A stretch of DNA of 64,000 nucleotides. Origin: Evansella sp. LMS18 (GTDB taxonomy: Bacteria; Bacillota; Bacilli; Bacillales; Salisediminibacteriaceae). Shown one piece after another: positions 1-8,225 of this stretch. A model generated the notes under the pieces. That model saw only the letters and a list, made by a program, of their open reading frames with translations. It was not told the DNA's origin and did no database searches. Position 1 is the first letter of the stretch. Every line of letters begins with the position of its first letter. The stretch spans positions 2,790,001-2,854,000 of the forward strand of contig NZ_CP093301.1 of assembly GCF_024362785.1 (NCBI RefSeq), written 5' to 3'. The position numbers and the translations under genes were made by a program.

Positions 1-557
1 CCAGTATCAATTACTGCTACAGTAATTCCTTCCCCTGTAAAACCTGCTTCCCAGGCTTCACGAGACCCTATAAACGGTGCGCTGTCCATCATTGCCGGGC
101 TGAATGACTCAGCATCCACAAGTGCTCCTTCATCAATGGAGGAGACTTCATAAGTTTCGTTTGGGTAAACAGCTTTCACCCCTGCAACAGCAGCCAGCTC
201 ATATAGTTGGTTCTCTGCTACCTCAGCTGAAAATCCGGAAAAAACATGATCATATTCCTGATTTATTGTTACCGAAGAAACAGCAGCTTCGATATGAGAA
301 ATAACATTATTGCGTTCTGCAGCAAGTTTCTGTTTTGATTGTGCCCGCCCTTTGTACTTTGCTTCAGCAATAGAAGCCTCTTCCAGCTCCACGATGACAG
401 TCACTGTTTCAGAGGACTTTTCATCAACGTCGATGTGGACAGATGAAATGTTTGCGTTCTGACCTGAACCGGTGGCAAAACCAGTCCCGCTGAACATGGA
501 AAACGAAAGAATAATAATGAGTGAGTAAATATAGAAGTTGCGTATTTTACCTTGCAT
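1..557 (-). CDS. Subtilisin-like serine protease, N-terminal part (cut by window edge)
   Basis: I translated the minus strand from an ATG at 557 behind a GGGAGAGGG ribosome binding site; the frame stays open to base 1, giving about 185 residues. A hydrophobic signal peptide comes first. A propeptide resembling inhibitor family I9 follows, with the pattern VIVELEE...HVFSGFSAEV...VKAVYPN. The last residues, GITVAVIDTG, are the motif around the catalytic Asp of S8 subtilases. The catalytic His and Ser lie beyond the edge. The arrangement resembles the minor extracellular protease Vpr of Bacillus, but the diagnostic C-terminal half is not visible, so no symbol is given. Likely role: secreted peptide scavenging. 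Confidence 0.85.
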   Translation of the reverse strand, partial: MQGKIRNFYIYSLIIILSFSMFSGTGFATGSGQNANISSVHIDVDEKSSETVTVIVELEEASIAEAKYKGRAQSKQKLAAERNNVISHIEAAVSSVTINQEYDHVFSGFSAEVAENQLYELAAVAGVKAVYPNETYEVSSIDEGALVDAESFSPAMMDSAPFIGSREAWEAGFTGEGITVAVIDT

Positions 558-1040
558 TAATCCCTCTCCCTTAATTTATTAAATTATAAAAATATCACCT
601 GACATGCCAGGAAATAATTTTTAGCACAGTTAGCATTTTATAACTTTTCAGTTTTTAAAAATATATTTTTTGAAAAAATAGGAAAGAGCTACCATTTTCG
701 GAGAATAATAAAAATGGATATACTATCTTGGCGAAAAAGCTTTTCGTACAGCAGACCAGGTTTGCCTGTAAATAATCCAGATCCTGCAATTACTTGTTAA
801 AAAAATCCTTAAAACAGGACAATTATACTAGATAATTTCTTGTTAAGTAAAGAATACTAAACTTTCAGTATTGCTGTTCTTCTTTAATGGTGCTGATTTT
901 GGAACAATATTAATCTGTTGTATAGCGGTTTTATGCATTTTGCTTTGTTGGTTATAGTGAGTGTCGTTGAGCAGGAAAACTGCTATTTTTATAGAAGGGT
1001 ATTACAGTCAAAATAAAAAGAGAAAAGCGAGGTTATTCTA
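558..1040. other. Intergenic region between divergent genes, no recognised element
   Basis: This AT-rich stretch separates the divergently transcribed protease and amidohydrolase and should hold both promoters. I see no ORF with a ribosome binding site, no convincing riboswitch and no strong palindrome. Confidence 0.5.
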
Positions 1041-2468
1041 TTGCATGCAGATATACTGATCACAAATGGATTTGTCGTAACGATGGAAGGCAAGGGTGTC
1101 GGTATGATTGAGGACGGCGCCTTGGCAATAAAGGGAAATAAGATACTGGCCGTCGGGAAGACCGATGAATTAAAAAGCCAGTACAATGCGGACAGGCTGA
1201 TTGAGGCAAAAAATAAAGTAGTGATGCCAGGGCTGGTTGATGCCCATATTCATACAGGTCTGTCGATTATTCGCGGTGTTGCTCAGGATATGAACGACTG
1301 GATGCAAAAAGGCATCTGGCCCTTCATGAAGCATGTGAGCAGAGAAGATGCCGTAAAGGGTTCCATGGTCAACATCATTGAAGGCATTCAGTCAGGCACC
1401 ACCACTTTTGGCGATTATGACAGCTACATGACTGATATTGTCCATAATTATGTGAAGATAGGGGCAAGAGCCCGTCTTGCTGAAATGGTGAATGAGATGC
1501 CGCCTGACATCAGCAATACTCCGGTTGGCGAGTTATATCCTCTCGAGAAGTCTGTAGGCGAGGAAAAGCTTGCCCGGAATCTGGAATTAATGGAGAAGTA
1601 TAACGAGTCGGAAAATGGCAGAATCACTTGTATCCTCGGACCACAGGGCCCTGACATGATGAGCCATGAACTCCTTAACGAAATAAAGGGACTCGGCGAA
1701 AAATATAATACAAAACTACATATGCATGTTGCCCAGGGCGACAGAGAAATTAATCAGATGGAAAAAAGGTACGGAAAAAGAAGTATCGCATTTTTAGAGG
1801 AAAATGAGTTTTTAAATGAACGGTTAATTGCCGTCCATCTGACGGAGGCCACTGACGAAGAAACAGAGATCGTTGCCAAAAGCGGTGCTAGTATGACTTA
1901 CTGTGCCGGCAGTATCGGGATAATCGATGGCCTTGTGCCTCCGATGCTGAAATTCGTGGAAAGCGGCGGAACAGCTGGGCTCGGCTCCGACCAGGCACCA
2001 GGAAATAACTCCAACAATATGTTCAACGAAATGAAGTTCGCCGCAATACTAAATAAGGTGAAAAGAGGCAATCCAGCGGTATTCTCAGCAACCCTCGCCA
2101 TCCGTTCAGCAACGATTGAAGCTGCTAAGGTTCTCGGCATCGACCATGAGGTAGGCTCCTTAAAGGCAGGGAAAAAAGCTGACATCATCCTAATCGACCT
2201 GGAAGAGCCGTCCCTTTCACCTGTTTTCACCAGTCCTGTCCGGAACATCATTCCTAACCTCGTTTACTCAGCAAGAGGCCATGAAGTAGAAACATCCATC
2301 ATTGACGGAAAAGTTGTTATGGAAAACCGGCAGCTGCTGACTGTTGACGTGAAGCAGGCAGTAAGAGAAGCCCAAAAAGCAGCAGAAGGCATCGCCGAAC
2401 GAGGCCGGGAAGACATCCTCCAGGCAGACAGCGATATCCTGGCGATGATGCGGGAAGAGATGCTTTAA
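1041..2468 (+). CDS. Amidohydrolase, TrzA/MtaD-type metal-dependent deaminase or chlorohydrolase-like
   Basis: 475 residues starting with TTG, preceded by GCGAGG eight bases upstream; a nearby ATG (1045) is out of frame. The N-terminus ADILITNGFVVTMEG begins the small beta-sandwich of the amidohydrolase superfamily. Metal ligands are visible as HIH (about 69-71), HMH near 227-229, His in AVHLT near 265 and Asp in GLGSDQAP near 317, followed by the closing GSLKAGKKADIILID strand. This set is typical of the subfamily that deaminates purine-type substrates (S-adenosylhomocysteine or methylthioadenosine deaminase, guanine deaminase, TrzN). The substrate cannot be chosen from sequence alone. It is monocistronic, with a terminator immediately downstream. 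Confidence 0.85.
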   Translation: MHADILITNGFVVTMEGKGVGMIEDGALAIKGNKILAVGKTDELKSQYNADRLIEAKNKVVMPGLVDAHIHTGLSIIRGVAQDMNDWMQKGIWPFMKHVSREDAVKGSMVNIIEGIQSGTTTFGDYDSYMTDIVHNYVKIGARARLAEMVNEMPPDISNTPVGELYPLEKSVGEEKLARNLELMEKYNESENGRITCILGPQGPDMMSHELLNEIKGLGEKYNTKLHMHVAQGDREINQMEKRYGKRSIAFLEENEFLNERLIAVHLTEATDEETEIVAKSGASMTYCAGSIGIIDGLVPPMLKFVESGGTAGLGSDQAPGNNSNNMFNEMKFAAILNKVKRGNPAVFSATLAIRSATIEAAKVLGIDHEVGSLKAGKKADIILIDLEEPSLSPVFTSPVRNIIPNLVYSARGHEVETSIIDGKVVMENRQLLTVDVKQAVREAQKAAEGIAERGREDILQADSDILAMMREEML

Positions 2469-2506
2469 GAGGCATAGCCAATAGCAGGAAAGTGTAAATG
2501 AAGTGG

Positions 2507-2560
2507 CGGGTAAACAAGTGGTGGTGGATGAGCGCCTCTTGTTTACTCGTTTTTTCTTTT
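2507..2560 (+). terminator. Terminator of the amidohydrolase gene
   Basis: GGGTAAACAAG and CTTGTTTACTC form a long stem, followed by a T-rich run at 2550-2560. Confidence 0.75.
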
Positions 2561-2577
2561 GAATCCTCATCCTGGCA

Positions 2578-2716
2578 ACATGGCACTTCGGGACCGGGTT
2601 CCGGTGTACCGGGTACAAAAGTGCCAGGTTGCTGGCTCAATAAATCTCCCTTATCCTCGCGAATTCTTCTTGATTTAACGTGGCACTATGGTTCCAGGAA
2701 CCCGAGTGCCAGGTTG
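2578..2716. repeat. Two related imperfect palindromes bounded by TGGCAC ... GTGCCAGGTT
   Basis: Two tandem elements both run from TGGCACT to GTGCCAGGTTG, at about 2580-2634 and 2681-2716. Each has inner complementary GG(T/A)CC-like blocks such as ACCGGG/CCGG and GGTTCC/GGAACC. They could fold into hairpins. Short overlapping ORFs on both strands here follow from the repeats and lack ribosome binding sites. Confidence 0.55.
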
Positions 2717-2780
2717 CCCACCTCCCTATTTCTCGTCTACCCTTCCTGTTTCAATGTGAAATATGTTCCCGGGAAATAAA

Positions 2781-2910
2781 GTTGCGTTAACGCAACTGTC
2801 ACTATGACCTGTGTCATAGTGACATCAGGTGAATTTCCCATAAGTAAAACAACAACCCCTTGCCAGACAAGGGGGTTTAAAAGTTGCACTTAGGCAACTG
2901 TCACTATGAC
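2781..2910. repeat. Palindrome cluster: GTTGC-N6-GCAAC + TGTCACTATGAC, twice
   Basis: GTTGCGTTAACGCAAC (2781-2796) is a perfect palindrome. It is followed directly by TGTCACTATGAC (2797-2808), a CTGT loop and its exact complement (2813-2824). The composite recurs at 2883-2910 as a GTTGC/GCAAC palindrome plus TGTCACTATGAC, without the closing arm. Between the copies, CCCCTTG (2856-2862) pairs with CAAGGGG (2868-2874), a terminator-like hairpin. The region lies just downstream of the minus-strand antiporter gene. Confidence 0.6.
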
Positions 2911-2942
2911 GCCCCCCTTCGCCTCATGACGCCTCGCCTCGC

Positions 2943-4277
2943 TCAGGATGCAGCGCTTGCTGTCTTTTTGGCGTGCCTGCTTTTTCGCAGGGAATAAATC
3001 ATGGTTACTGCGCATGTTAAGTAAAGGAAGACGGCGTATGGAGCATAGGCAAGAACGGGAACACTCAAGATCGTGCTGCAGAGTATTGCCAGCAGGCTCC
3101 ATGGGACGATGCCGGCGAAAACTACAGTGGAATCAGCAAGTATCCGTGCGAGATGTTCTTTGCTAAAATGAGTTTTCCAGAAAGGGAGTAAGGAACGGCC
3201 GGCCAGCAAGATTGGGAATGACTGATTTGGCGAAATAAGAGAAACCCCTGCAGCTACTCCAATCGTTTTTGCTGTATTTTTCGGCAGGGAGGTGGTGTCG
3301 CTGAATATTTTACTTATATACGGCTGAATCATTTTTGTGTCTTCGATTATCTGGCAGTATGCCCCGACAATCAGAATAAAAATGATGAATGGGAACATTC
3401 CCTGGAAACCTCCGAGAGCTCCGGTGCCGAACAGGCTGCCATACAGCCATTCAGAAACAGGCACTCCTCTGTAAAGAAGGATTATGGCTGCTGAACCGAT
3501 TCCTGCTGAAAATGAAAGTTTCATATTTTTTCCGAGTAAAATCATGATACTTAGAACAAGAGGAGGAATTAACGAAACAAGTAAGGATGCTGTAAAAAGT
3601 TCGTTTACGTCCATTCCTACCGCCGAAGCGCCTGCAGCCCCTTTGTCGACAAGCTGGTCAACGACAAAAAAGATGGAGGCTGTTAAAACAGCACTGATGA
3701 GCATCGTCGGAATTATCGTTCTGAGCTGCTTCCTTTGTTCCAGCTCCACAGAAAAAGACAGAAGCTGAAAAGAGCTGGACAGAGGAGAGGTCCGGTCACC
3801 CACGAAAGCCCCGGACACCAAGGCCCCAGCGGTGAGTGCGGAAGGTATCCCGAGAGCTTCAGCGGCGCCCATTACAGGCAGGCCGATGATACTGAGGCTT
3901 CCAACGGCAGACCCAATAATCAGGCTCATAACAGCTGCAGCAAGAAAGGCAGCGGTAAAGAAATATTCCGGCGAGATCAGTGACATGAACAAATCGTTCA
4001 AGTGGCCGATCGTTCCGGAATAATACCAGGTTGGCAGAATCACCCCAATGAAAGCGAGAAGCCAGGCAATGTTTTTGTTCCTCTTAATCCCGGTCATGGA
4101 AAACAGCCAGAGCTCACTTGGTTTATAACCTTTCTTCAAGGCAATGGCTGCAAGCAGTATAAATCCCGGAACTATAGCAGCTGCAAGCGGGAAATCAAAC
4201 AGGACCGCGAACATTAATATACCTGCTGTACCTCCGATTACCAGGGCAATCTCTATATGTGAGAATCTATTATTCAT
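2943..4277 (-). CDS. NhaC-family Na+/H+ (or related organic acid) antiporter
   Basis: 444 residues, ATG start with GGAGGT eight bases upstream. The protein is almost entirely hydrophobic, with about ten to twelve membrane segments. GDRTSPLSSS at 160-169 matches the family signature of NhaC antiporters (GD..SPLS), and SPNQSFPILLAGR resembles the second conserved half. NhaC proteins exchange cytoplasmic Na+ for H+, and some relatives exchange malate/lactate; the sequence does not separate these. Such a pump fits a sodium-rich or alkaline habitat, which is inference. The gene diverges from the GNAT gene over about 100 bp. The C-terminus is short and basic (SLRKSRHAKK). Confidence 0.8.
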   Translation of the reverse strand: MNNRFSHIEIALVIGGTAGILMFAVLFDFPLAAAIVPGFILLAAIALKKGYKPSELWLFSMTGIKRNKNIAWLLAFIGVILPTWYYSGTIGHLNDLFMSLISPEYFFTAAFLAAAVMSLIIGSAVGSLSIIGLPVMGAAEALGIPSALTAGALVSGAFVGDRTSPLSSSFQLLSFSVELEQRKQLRTIIPTMLISAVLTASIFFVVDQLVDKGAAGASAVGMDVNELFTASLLVSLIPPLVLSIMILLGKNMKLSFSAGIGSAAIILLYRGVPVSEWLYGSLFGTGALGGFQGMFPFIIFILIVGAYCQIIEDTKMIQPYISKIFSDTTSLPKNTAKTIGVAAGVSLISPNQSFPILLAGRSLLPFWKTHFSKEHLARILADSTVVFAGIVPWSLLAILCSTILSVPVLAYAPYAVFLYLTCAVTMIYSLRKSRHAKKTASAAS

Positions 4278-4385
4278 AGTAGTACCTCCAGTTTGGTCCC
4301 TTTCATTCTATCACAAACAAATATCTTAGTCTGAAAGGGGCTGGAGTATGATATTCTTTTTCTAAAAGGTAATTTCAGGTGGGGG

Positions 4386-4904
4386 ATGAGAGAATTGGAG
4401 ATTAAAATTGAGGACCTTGCTATGGAAGACGCAGAAGCGTTATTTCAGTTTGAACTGGTTAACAGATCGTTTTTTTCTTCCCAGGTACCGGACAGGGGAG
4501 ACGACTTTTTCGTTTATGGTAACTTTCTCAAAAGGCTTGCCCTCCTGCTTAAGGAACAGGAAGAGGGAACATCCCGGTTCTTCCTGATAAAAGACACTTC
4601 CGGCGAGATCCTCGGCAGAATTAATATTGCCGACGTGGATAAAAACAGGGTGGGTGAACTGGGCTATCGTGTCGGAGAAATAGCCGCGGGAAAAGGTGTG
4701 GCAGGTAAAGCAGTCCGGATGCTTATCGAAAAAGTCTCTGCGGATGGAAAAATAAAAGGGCTTACGGCAAAAACGACAAGAAACAATATTCCTTCAAGAA
4801 AAGTCCTTGATAAGAACGGTTTTAAGCTTGAAAGGGTGGAAGAAGCAGGGGCGGTATACAAAGGGGAAAAACTCGATTTCTTTCATTACAGATTGATTTT
4901 TTAA
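4386..4904 (+). CDS. GNAT-family N-acetyltransferase, RimJ/RimL-like
   Basis: 172 residues starting at ATG directly behind GGTGGGGG. The acetyl-CoA binding loop is visible as GEIAAGKGVAGKAV (about 97-110). The C-terminal half has the NIPSRKVLDKNGFKLE motif typical of RimJ/RimL-type acetyltransferases, which acetylate N-terminal or small-molecule amines. The substrate is unknown. It is a single gene sharing a bidirectional terminator with the convergent DUF2804 gene. Confidence 0.85.
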   Translation: MRELEIKIEDLAMEDAEALFQFELVNRSFFSSQVPDRGDDFFVYGNFLKRLALLLKEQEEGTSRFFLIKDTSGEILGRINIADVDKNRVGELGYRVGEIAAGKGVAGKAVRMLIEKVSADGKIKGLTAKTTRNNIPSRKVLDKNGFKLERVEEAGAVYKGEKLDFFHYRLIF

Positions 4905-4909
4905 AACGT

Positions 4910-4935
4910 AATGGCCTGGTAGTTTCCAGGCCATT
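4910..4935. terminator. Bidirectional terminator hairpin
   Basis: AATGGCCTGG and CCAGGCCATT pair perfectly around a six-base loop, between the convergent GNAT and DUF2804 genes. No long T-run follows on either strand, so efficiency is uncertain. Confidence 0.6.
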
Positions 4936-4946
4936 GTCTCGCGTAT

Positions 4947-5972
4947 TTACCAGTGGGCAAAATGATCTTCTATGGAACCAGGAAGGGCGTTAATAGTAAT
5001 TGTACTGCCGTCTTCATCAGTCAGTTCCCCATAATAGTGCCCGAACATCTGGTGCATTTCCGATTTGACCAGGATGGCGGAAGTGGCAGACTGACGATGA
5101 TAGAAAGGTTCAAAGGTTAACCGGACCTGGCTGGATTCTCTAGTATTGATCTGCCACGGCTCCATCATATCATTTCTGTTAAATTCGAATGCCACATTAT
5201 CGCTTACTTTTACGAGGCGACCATTTACGAGAAATCCATTTTCAGTCACACCTGTTCCATCTGTCCACTGGCCGCCAAAGTTCAGGCCAACCATATCTCC
5301 GTTATTCCTGCCAGAAGCTGTACCCCAGTTCCATGTGCTTGTCCTTGGCCAGACACCCCGCCCATAATCAAGAATAGCTGAGTCTGTTGCTTTATCGAAG
5401 GTATACATTTTGTCACCAACAGAAAATGTCCCTTCGGCCGGAAGACATTGCTGCTTGGCAGTGTACTGGAACTTCGTGCTGCTCCAAGGTATTACCACAT
5501 TCAGGGTGTCATGGTTTTCCGGATAATAGACTTTAATGTCTGCCTTTAACGGTTTTCCTCCGAAATCAGGGATGCTGACTTTCAGGTGCGTATCGCTTCC
5601 GTCCCAGATAAAAAATATACCCATGTCTTTATGGAGATTTTCTGCGCTTGCCAGGACCTCTTCAGGCATATTCGTCTTTAACCCTAAAGGCATCAGAACA
5701 GTCTTTTCATAAAAATCCTTAGTCTTATAATCTAAATAATAAACAAAGCAGACAGCTGCATAATCGAGGTGGCTTATGGTTGCTGAAAATAAGGCATCCT
5801 GCCCGTTTACGCACCAGTAATGCCATTTTTTCTTCCGCAGAAACTGTCCTTTCAGGTTGCTTGTAATTAGTGGACGGCGTGACCAGCCCACACTTGCAGC
5901 GTTCAGGTTGCCGTTTTCATCACATAGTTTCACTGGTTCGGTAATTTCCCGTTCCTTTTTCATCAGGCTCAT
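4947..5972 (-). CDS. DUF2804 family protein
   Basis: 341 residues from the ATG at 5972 (MSLMKKEREI); a GTG at 5984 would add four residues but has no ribosome binding site, and GGAAAGG precedes the ATG closely. The protein is soluble and rich in aromatic residues, with strings such as SRRPLITSNLKG, GRGVWPRTSTWNWG and GLNFGGQWTDGTGVTENG, which I recognise as hallmarks of DUF2804. That family has no established function; its fold has been suggested to be lipocalin-like. It is transcribed alone, with no informative neighbours. Confidence 0.75.
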   Translation of the reverse strand: MSLMKKEREITEPVKLCDENGNLNAASVGWSRRPLITSNLKGQFLRKKKWHYWCVNGQDALFSATISHLDYAAVCFVYYLDYKTKDFYEKTVLMPLGLKTNMPEEVLASAENLHKDMGIFFIWDGSDTHLKVSIPDFGGKPLKADIKVYYPENHDTLNVVIPWSSTKFQYTAKQQCLPAEGTFSVGDKMYTFDKATDSAILDYGRGVWPRTSTWNWGTASGRNNGDMVGLNFGGQWTDGTGVTENGFLVNGRLVKVSDNVAFEFNRNDMMEPWQINTRESSQVRLTFEPFYHRQSATSAILVKSEMHQMFGHYYGELTDEDGSTITINALPGSIEDHFAHW

Positions 5973-6097
5973 GTTCCTTTCCACATTTTTCTACATTACT
6001 TCGGCAGGAGAAAAGGATAGTCCTTTAATTTTCGCATGATTGCCCGTACTCAATAGTAAAACAGGAGTTCCATTGAAAAAAATACAGCAGCTGAAAT

Positions 6098-6346
6098 GAA
6101 TCAATTCCATTATTCAAGATTATCATTTTAAATACTAAAATTATCTAATAATGTTACTTTGTTATTCGATTGACGCTACAGATGGACGCGTTCTGCGGGC
6201 ACGGCTTCAACTAATTTTTGACGGCTTAAGGCCGTCAAAAATGGATTTTCAGCTTTTCATGCTTTTCCCGCCAGAGTCGCCGTCTTACGCTGCAATCGAA
6301 AAGTGATGTTCGTCTTTTTTATCCAAAGTTTATATATGAAATTTAT
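6098..6346 (+). repeat. Dispersed intergenic repeat, copy 1 (about 250 bp)
   Basis: This stretch is similar over its whole length to 36175-36500 (same orientation) and 55444-55692 (reverse). Shared blocks include ATGTTACTTTGTTATTCGAT, GGACGCGTT, GGGCACGGCTTCAACTAA, GATTTTCAGC, TTTTCCCGCCAGAGTCGCC and TTACGCTGCAATCGA. The centre holds a hairpin, ATTTTTGACGGC with GCCGTCAAAAAT. The outer parts TTCGATTGACGC and GCTGCAATCGAA are also complementary. It has no ORF and lies between the DUF2804 gene and the ABC exporter. Confidence 0.85.
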
Positions 6347-6497
6347 ACAAAAAATATGTTTTAGGCGCCTGTACAGCAGATTTATGATATTCTTTAATAT
6401 AGAATTATTTCGATGAGCGAAATTATACATATTGTTTTTTGAATATTAACAAAAGATTTTTTATTCCCTTACAAAGAACAACACGGGAGGTACAGCC

Positions 6498-8225
6498 ATG
6501 AAGAAGGTATTAACGTTTCTTGGGCCCTACCGGCTGGCGGTATTCGTGGCTCTTTTTTTCACTTTAACAGAGCTGGCTGTGGAACTCCTGCAGCCATTTT
6601 TAATGGCGCGGATAATAGATGACGGGATAATGCAGGGGGATTTATCAGTCGTCATGCTCTGGGGAGGCATCATGATCGGCATGTCGCTGATCGCCTTTGC
6701 ATCGGGGATCCTGAACTCTTTCTATGCCGCTCATGCCAGCCAGGGTATGGGATACGATATACGAAGCAAGGTGTTTGAAAAGGTACAGTCTTTTTCATTT
6801 GCTAATTTCAGCCAGTTTCCGGCATCATCACTGATTACAAGGATGACGAGCGATGTGACCCAGCTGCAAAACACTGTGTTTATGAGTTTACGGATTATGC
6901 TGCGGGCACCTTTGCTTGTCATTGGTTCGGTCATCATGGCTCTCCTTGTAAATGTAAAGCTTGCCCTTATTCTTGTTGTAGCCGTACCGCTTCTGATTAT
7001 CTTTCTAATGTGGATAATGAGTAAAGCTGGAAGGCTGTTCAGGGCAGTACAGGAAAAGCTGGATACCGTAAACAGCGTAGTACAGGAAAATCTCTCGGGA
7101 ATCAGGCTTATCAAAGCATTCCTCCGAAGAAAACATGAAGCAGAGAGGTTTACGGAAGCGAGCAGAAATCTGCGGGATAAAACCGTAGCCGCATTAAGGC
7201 TGATAGAAATTGCCATGCCTGTCCTGCTCCTTATTATGAACGTGAGTATCATGGCGATTCTCTGGTTCGGGAGCTTCGAAACAGCTGCCGGCGGGGCAAC
7301 TGTAGGGGAAGTGGTCGCGATTATCAACTACACGACCAGGATGACTGGGGCACTGTCTGTATTTTCGATGATCATCATGATTTTTGCCAGAGCGAAAGCC
7401 TCCTCTCAGAGGATTGCCGATGTGCTGGAAACAGATGTTGATCTTCTTGATACAAAAGAAAGTGACACAGAGAATAGGATTACAGCCGGGAAAATCACCT
7501 TTGATTCTGTATCCTTCCGTTACCCTGAGACAGACATGTTCGTCTTGAAAAACATAAGTTTTGAAGCGAAGGCAGGAGAAAGGATAGCAATCCTCGGCTC
7601 TACAGGTTCAGGAAAAACAAGCTTATTTCAGCTTATTCCACGGCTTTATGACGTAGATGGAGGAACAATAAAAATAGACGATAAAGACATCAGGAAATTA
7701 AAGCTTAAAACATTGCGAAAGCAGATTGGTTTTGTACCTCAGGAAGCGATGCTTTTTACAGGGACTCTCAAGGAAAATATCAGGTGGGGAAAAGAAGATG
7801 CCTCGATGGATGAAATCGTAAGAGCGGCCACGGATGCGCAAATCCATGACACAATTATGGAGCTCCCGGAAGAATATGAGACACTTCTTGGGCAGAAAGG
7901 GGTAAATCTTTCAGGCGGCCAGAAACAAAGGCTTTCCATTGCAAGAGCTCTGATCCGCGGGCCAAAGATTCTTCTTCTGGACGACAGTACGAGTGCATTG
8001 GACGTTAAGACGGAAAAAAGGCTTCTCGATGCACTGGATAGCTATTCCTGCACTACTCTGATGATTACCCAGAAAATCAGTACGACCATGAATGCGGATA
8101 AGATTTTGCTTCTGGAAGACGGGGAGCTTATCGCAGAAGGAAACCATGATGAATTAATGGTGACATCACGTTTGTACAAGAAAATCTATGAGTCTCAATT
8201 TGGGGAGGATAACCGCTATGCTTAA
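6498..8225 (+). CDS. yheI: Multidrug ABC exporter half-transporter, degenerate-site subunit (YheI/BmrC-like)
   Basis: 575 residues, ATG with GGGAGG nine bases upstream. Six membrane helices are followed by a nucleotide-binding domain: Walker A GSTGSGKTS near 366-374, a canonical LSGGQ near 471-475, and Walker B LLLDDST near 492-498. The catalytic Glu is replaced by Asp and the H-loop His by Gln (MITQK, near 524). This pattern marks the non-canonical half of heterodimeric exporters of the BmrC/BmrD type, which expel drugs across the membrane. The partner gene overlaps its stop codon by 8 bp, implying translational coupling and equal dosage. The symbol is assigned by resemblance of architecture and the C-terminal IYESQFGE. 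Confidence 0.88.
   Translation: MKKVLTFLGPYRLAVFVALFFTLTELAVELLQPFLMARIIDDGIMQGDLSVVMLWGGIMIGMSLIAFASGILNSFYAAHASQGMGYDIRSKVFEKVQSFSFANFSQFPASSLITRMTSDVTQLQNTVFMSLRIMLRAPLLVIGSVIMALLVNVKLALILVVAVPLLIIFLMWIMSKAGRLFRAVQEKLDTVNSVVQENLSGIRLIKAFLRRKHEAERFTEASRNLRDKTVAALRLIEIAMPVLLLIMNVSIMAILWFGSFETAAGGATVGEVVAIINYTTRMTGALSVFSMIIMIFARAKASSQRIADVLETDVDLLDTKESDTENRITAGKITFDSVSFRYPETDMFVLKNISFEAKAGERIAILGSTGSGKTSLFQLIPRLYDVDGGTIKIDDKDIRKLKLKTLRKQIGFVPQEAMLFTGTLKENIRWGKEDASMDEIVRAATDAQIHDTIMELPEEYETLLGQKGVNLSGGQKQRLSIARALIRGPKILLLDDSTSALDVKTEKRLLDALDSYSCTTLMITQKISTTMNADKILLLEDGELIAEGNHDELMVTSRLYKKIYESQFGEDNRYA

Noticed and set aside
558-1040. Purine or other riboswitch before the amidohydrolase
   Set aside because: None of the conserved cores could be found, despite the purine-related family.
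2268-2779. Three ORFs on both strands over the palindromes downstream of the amidohydrolase
   Set aside because: They overlap each other, the gene end and the terminator, and have no ribosome binding sites.
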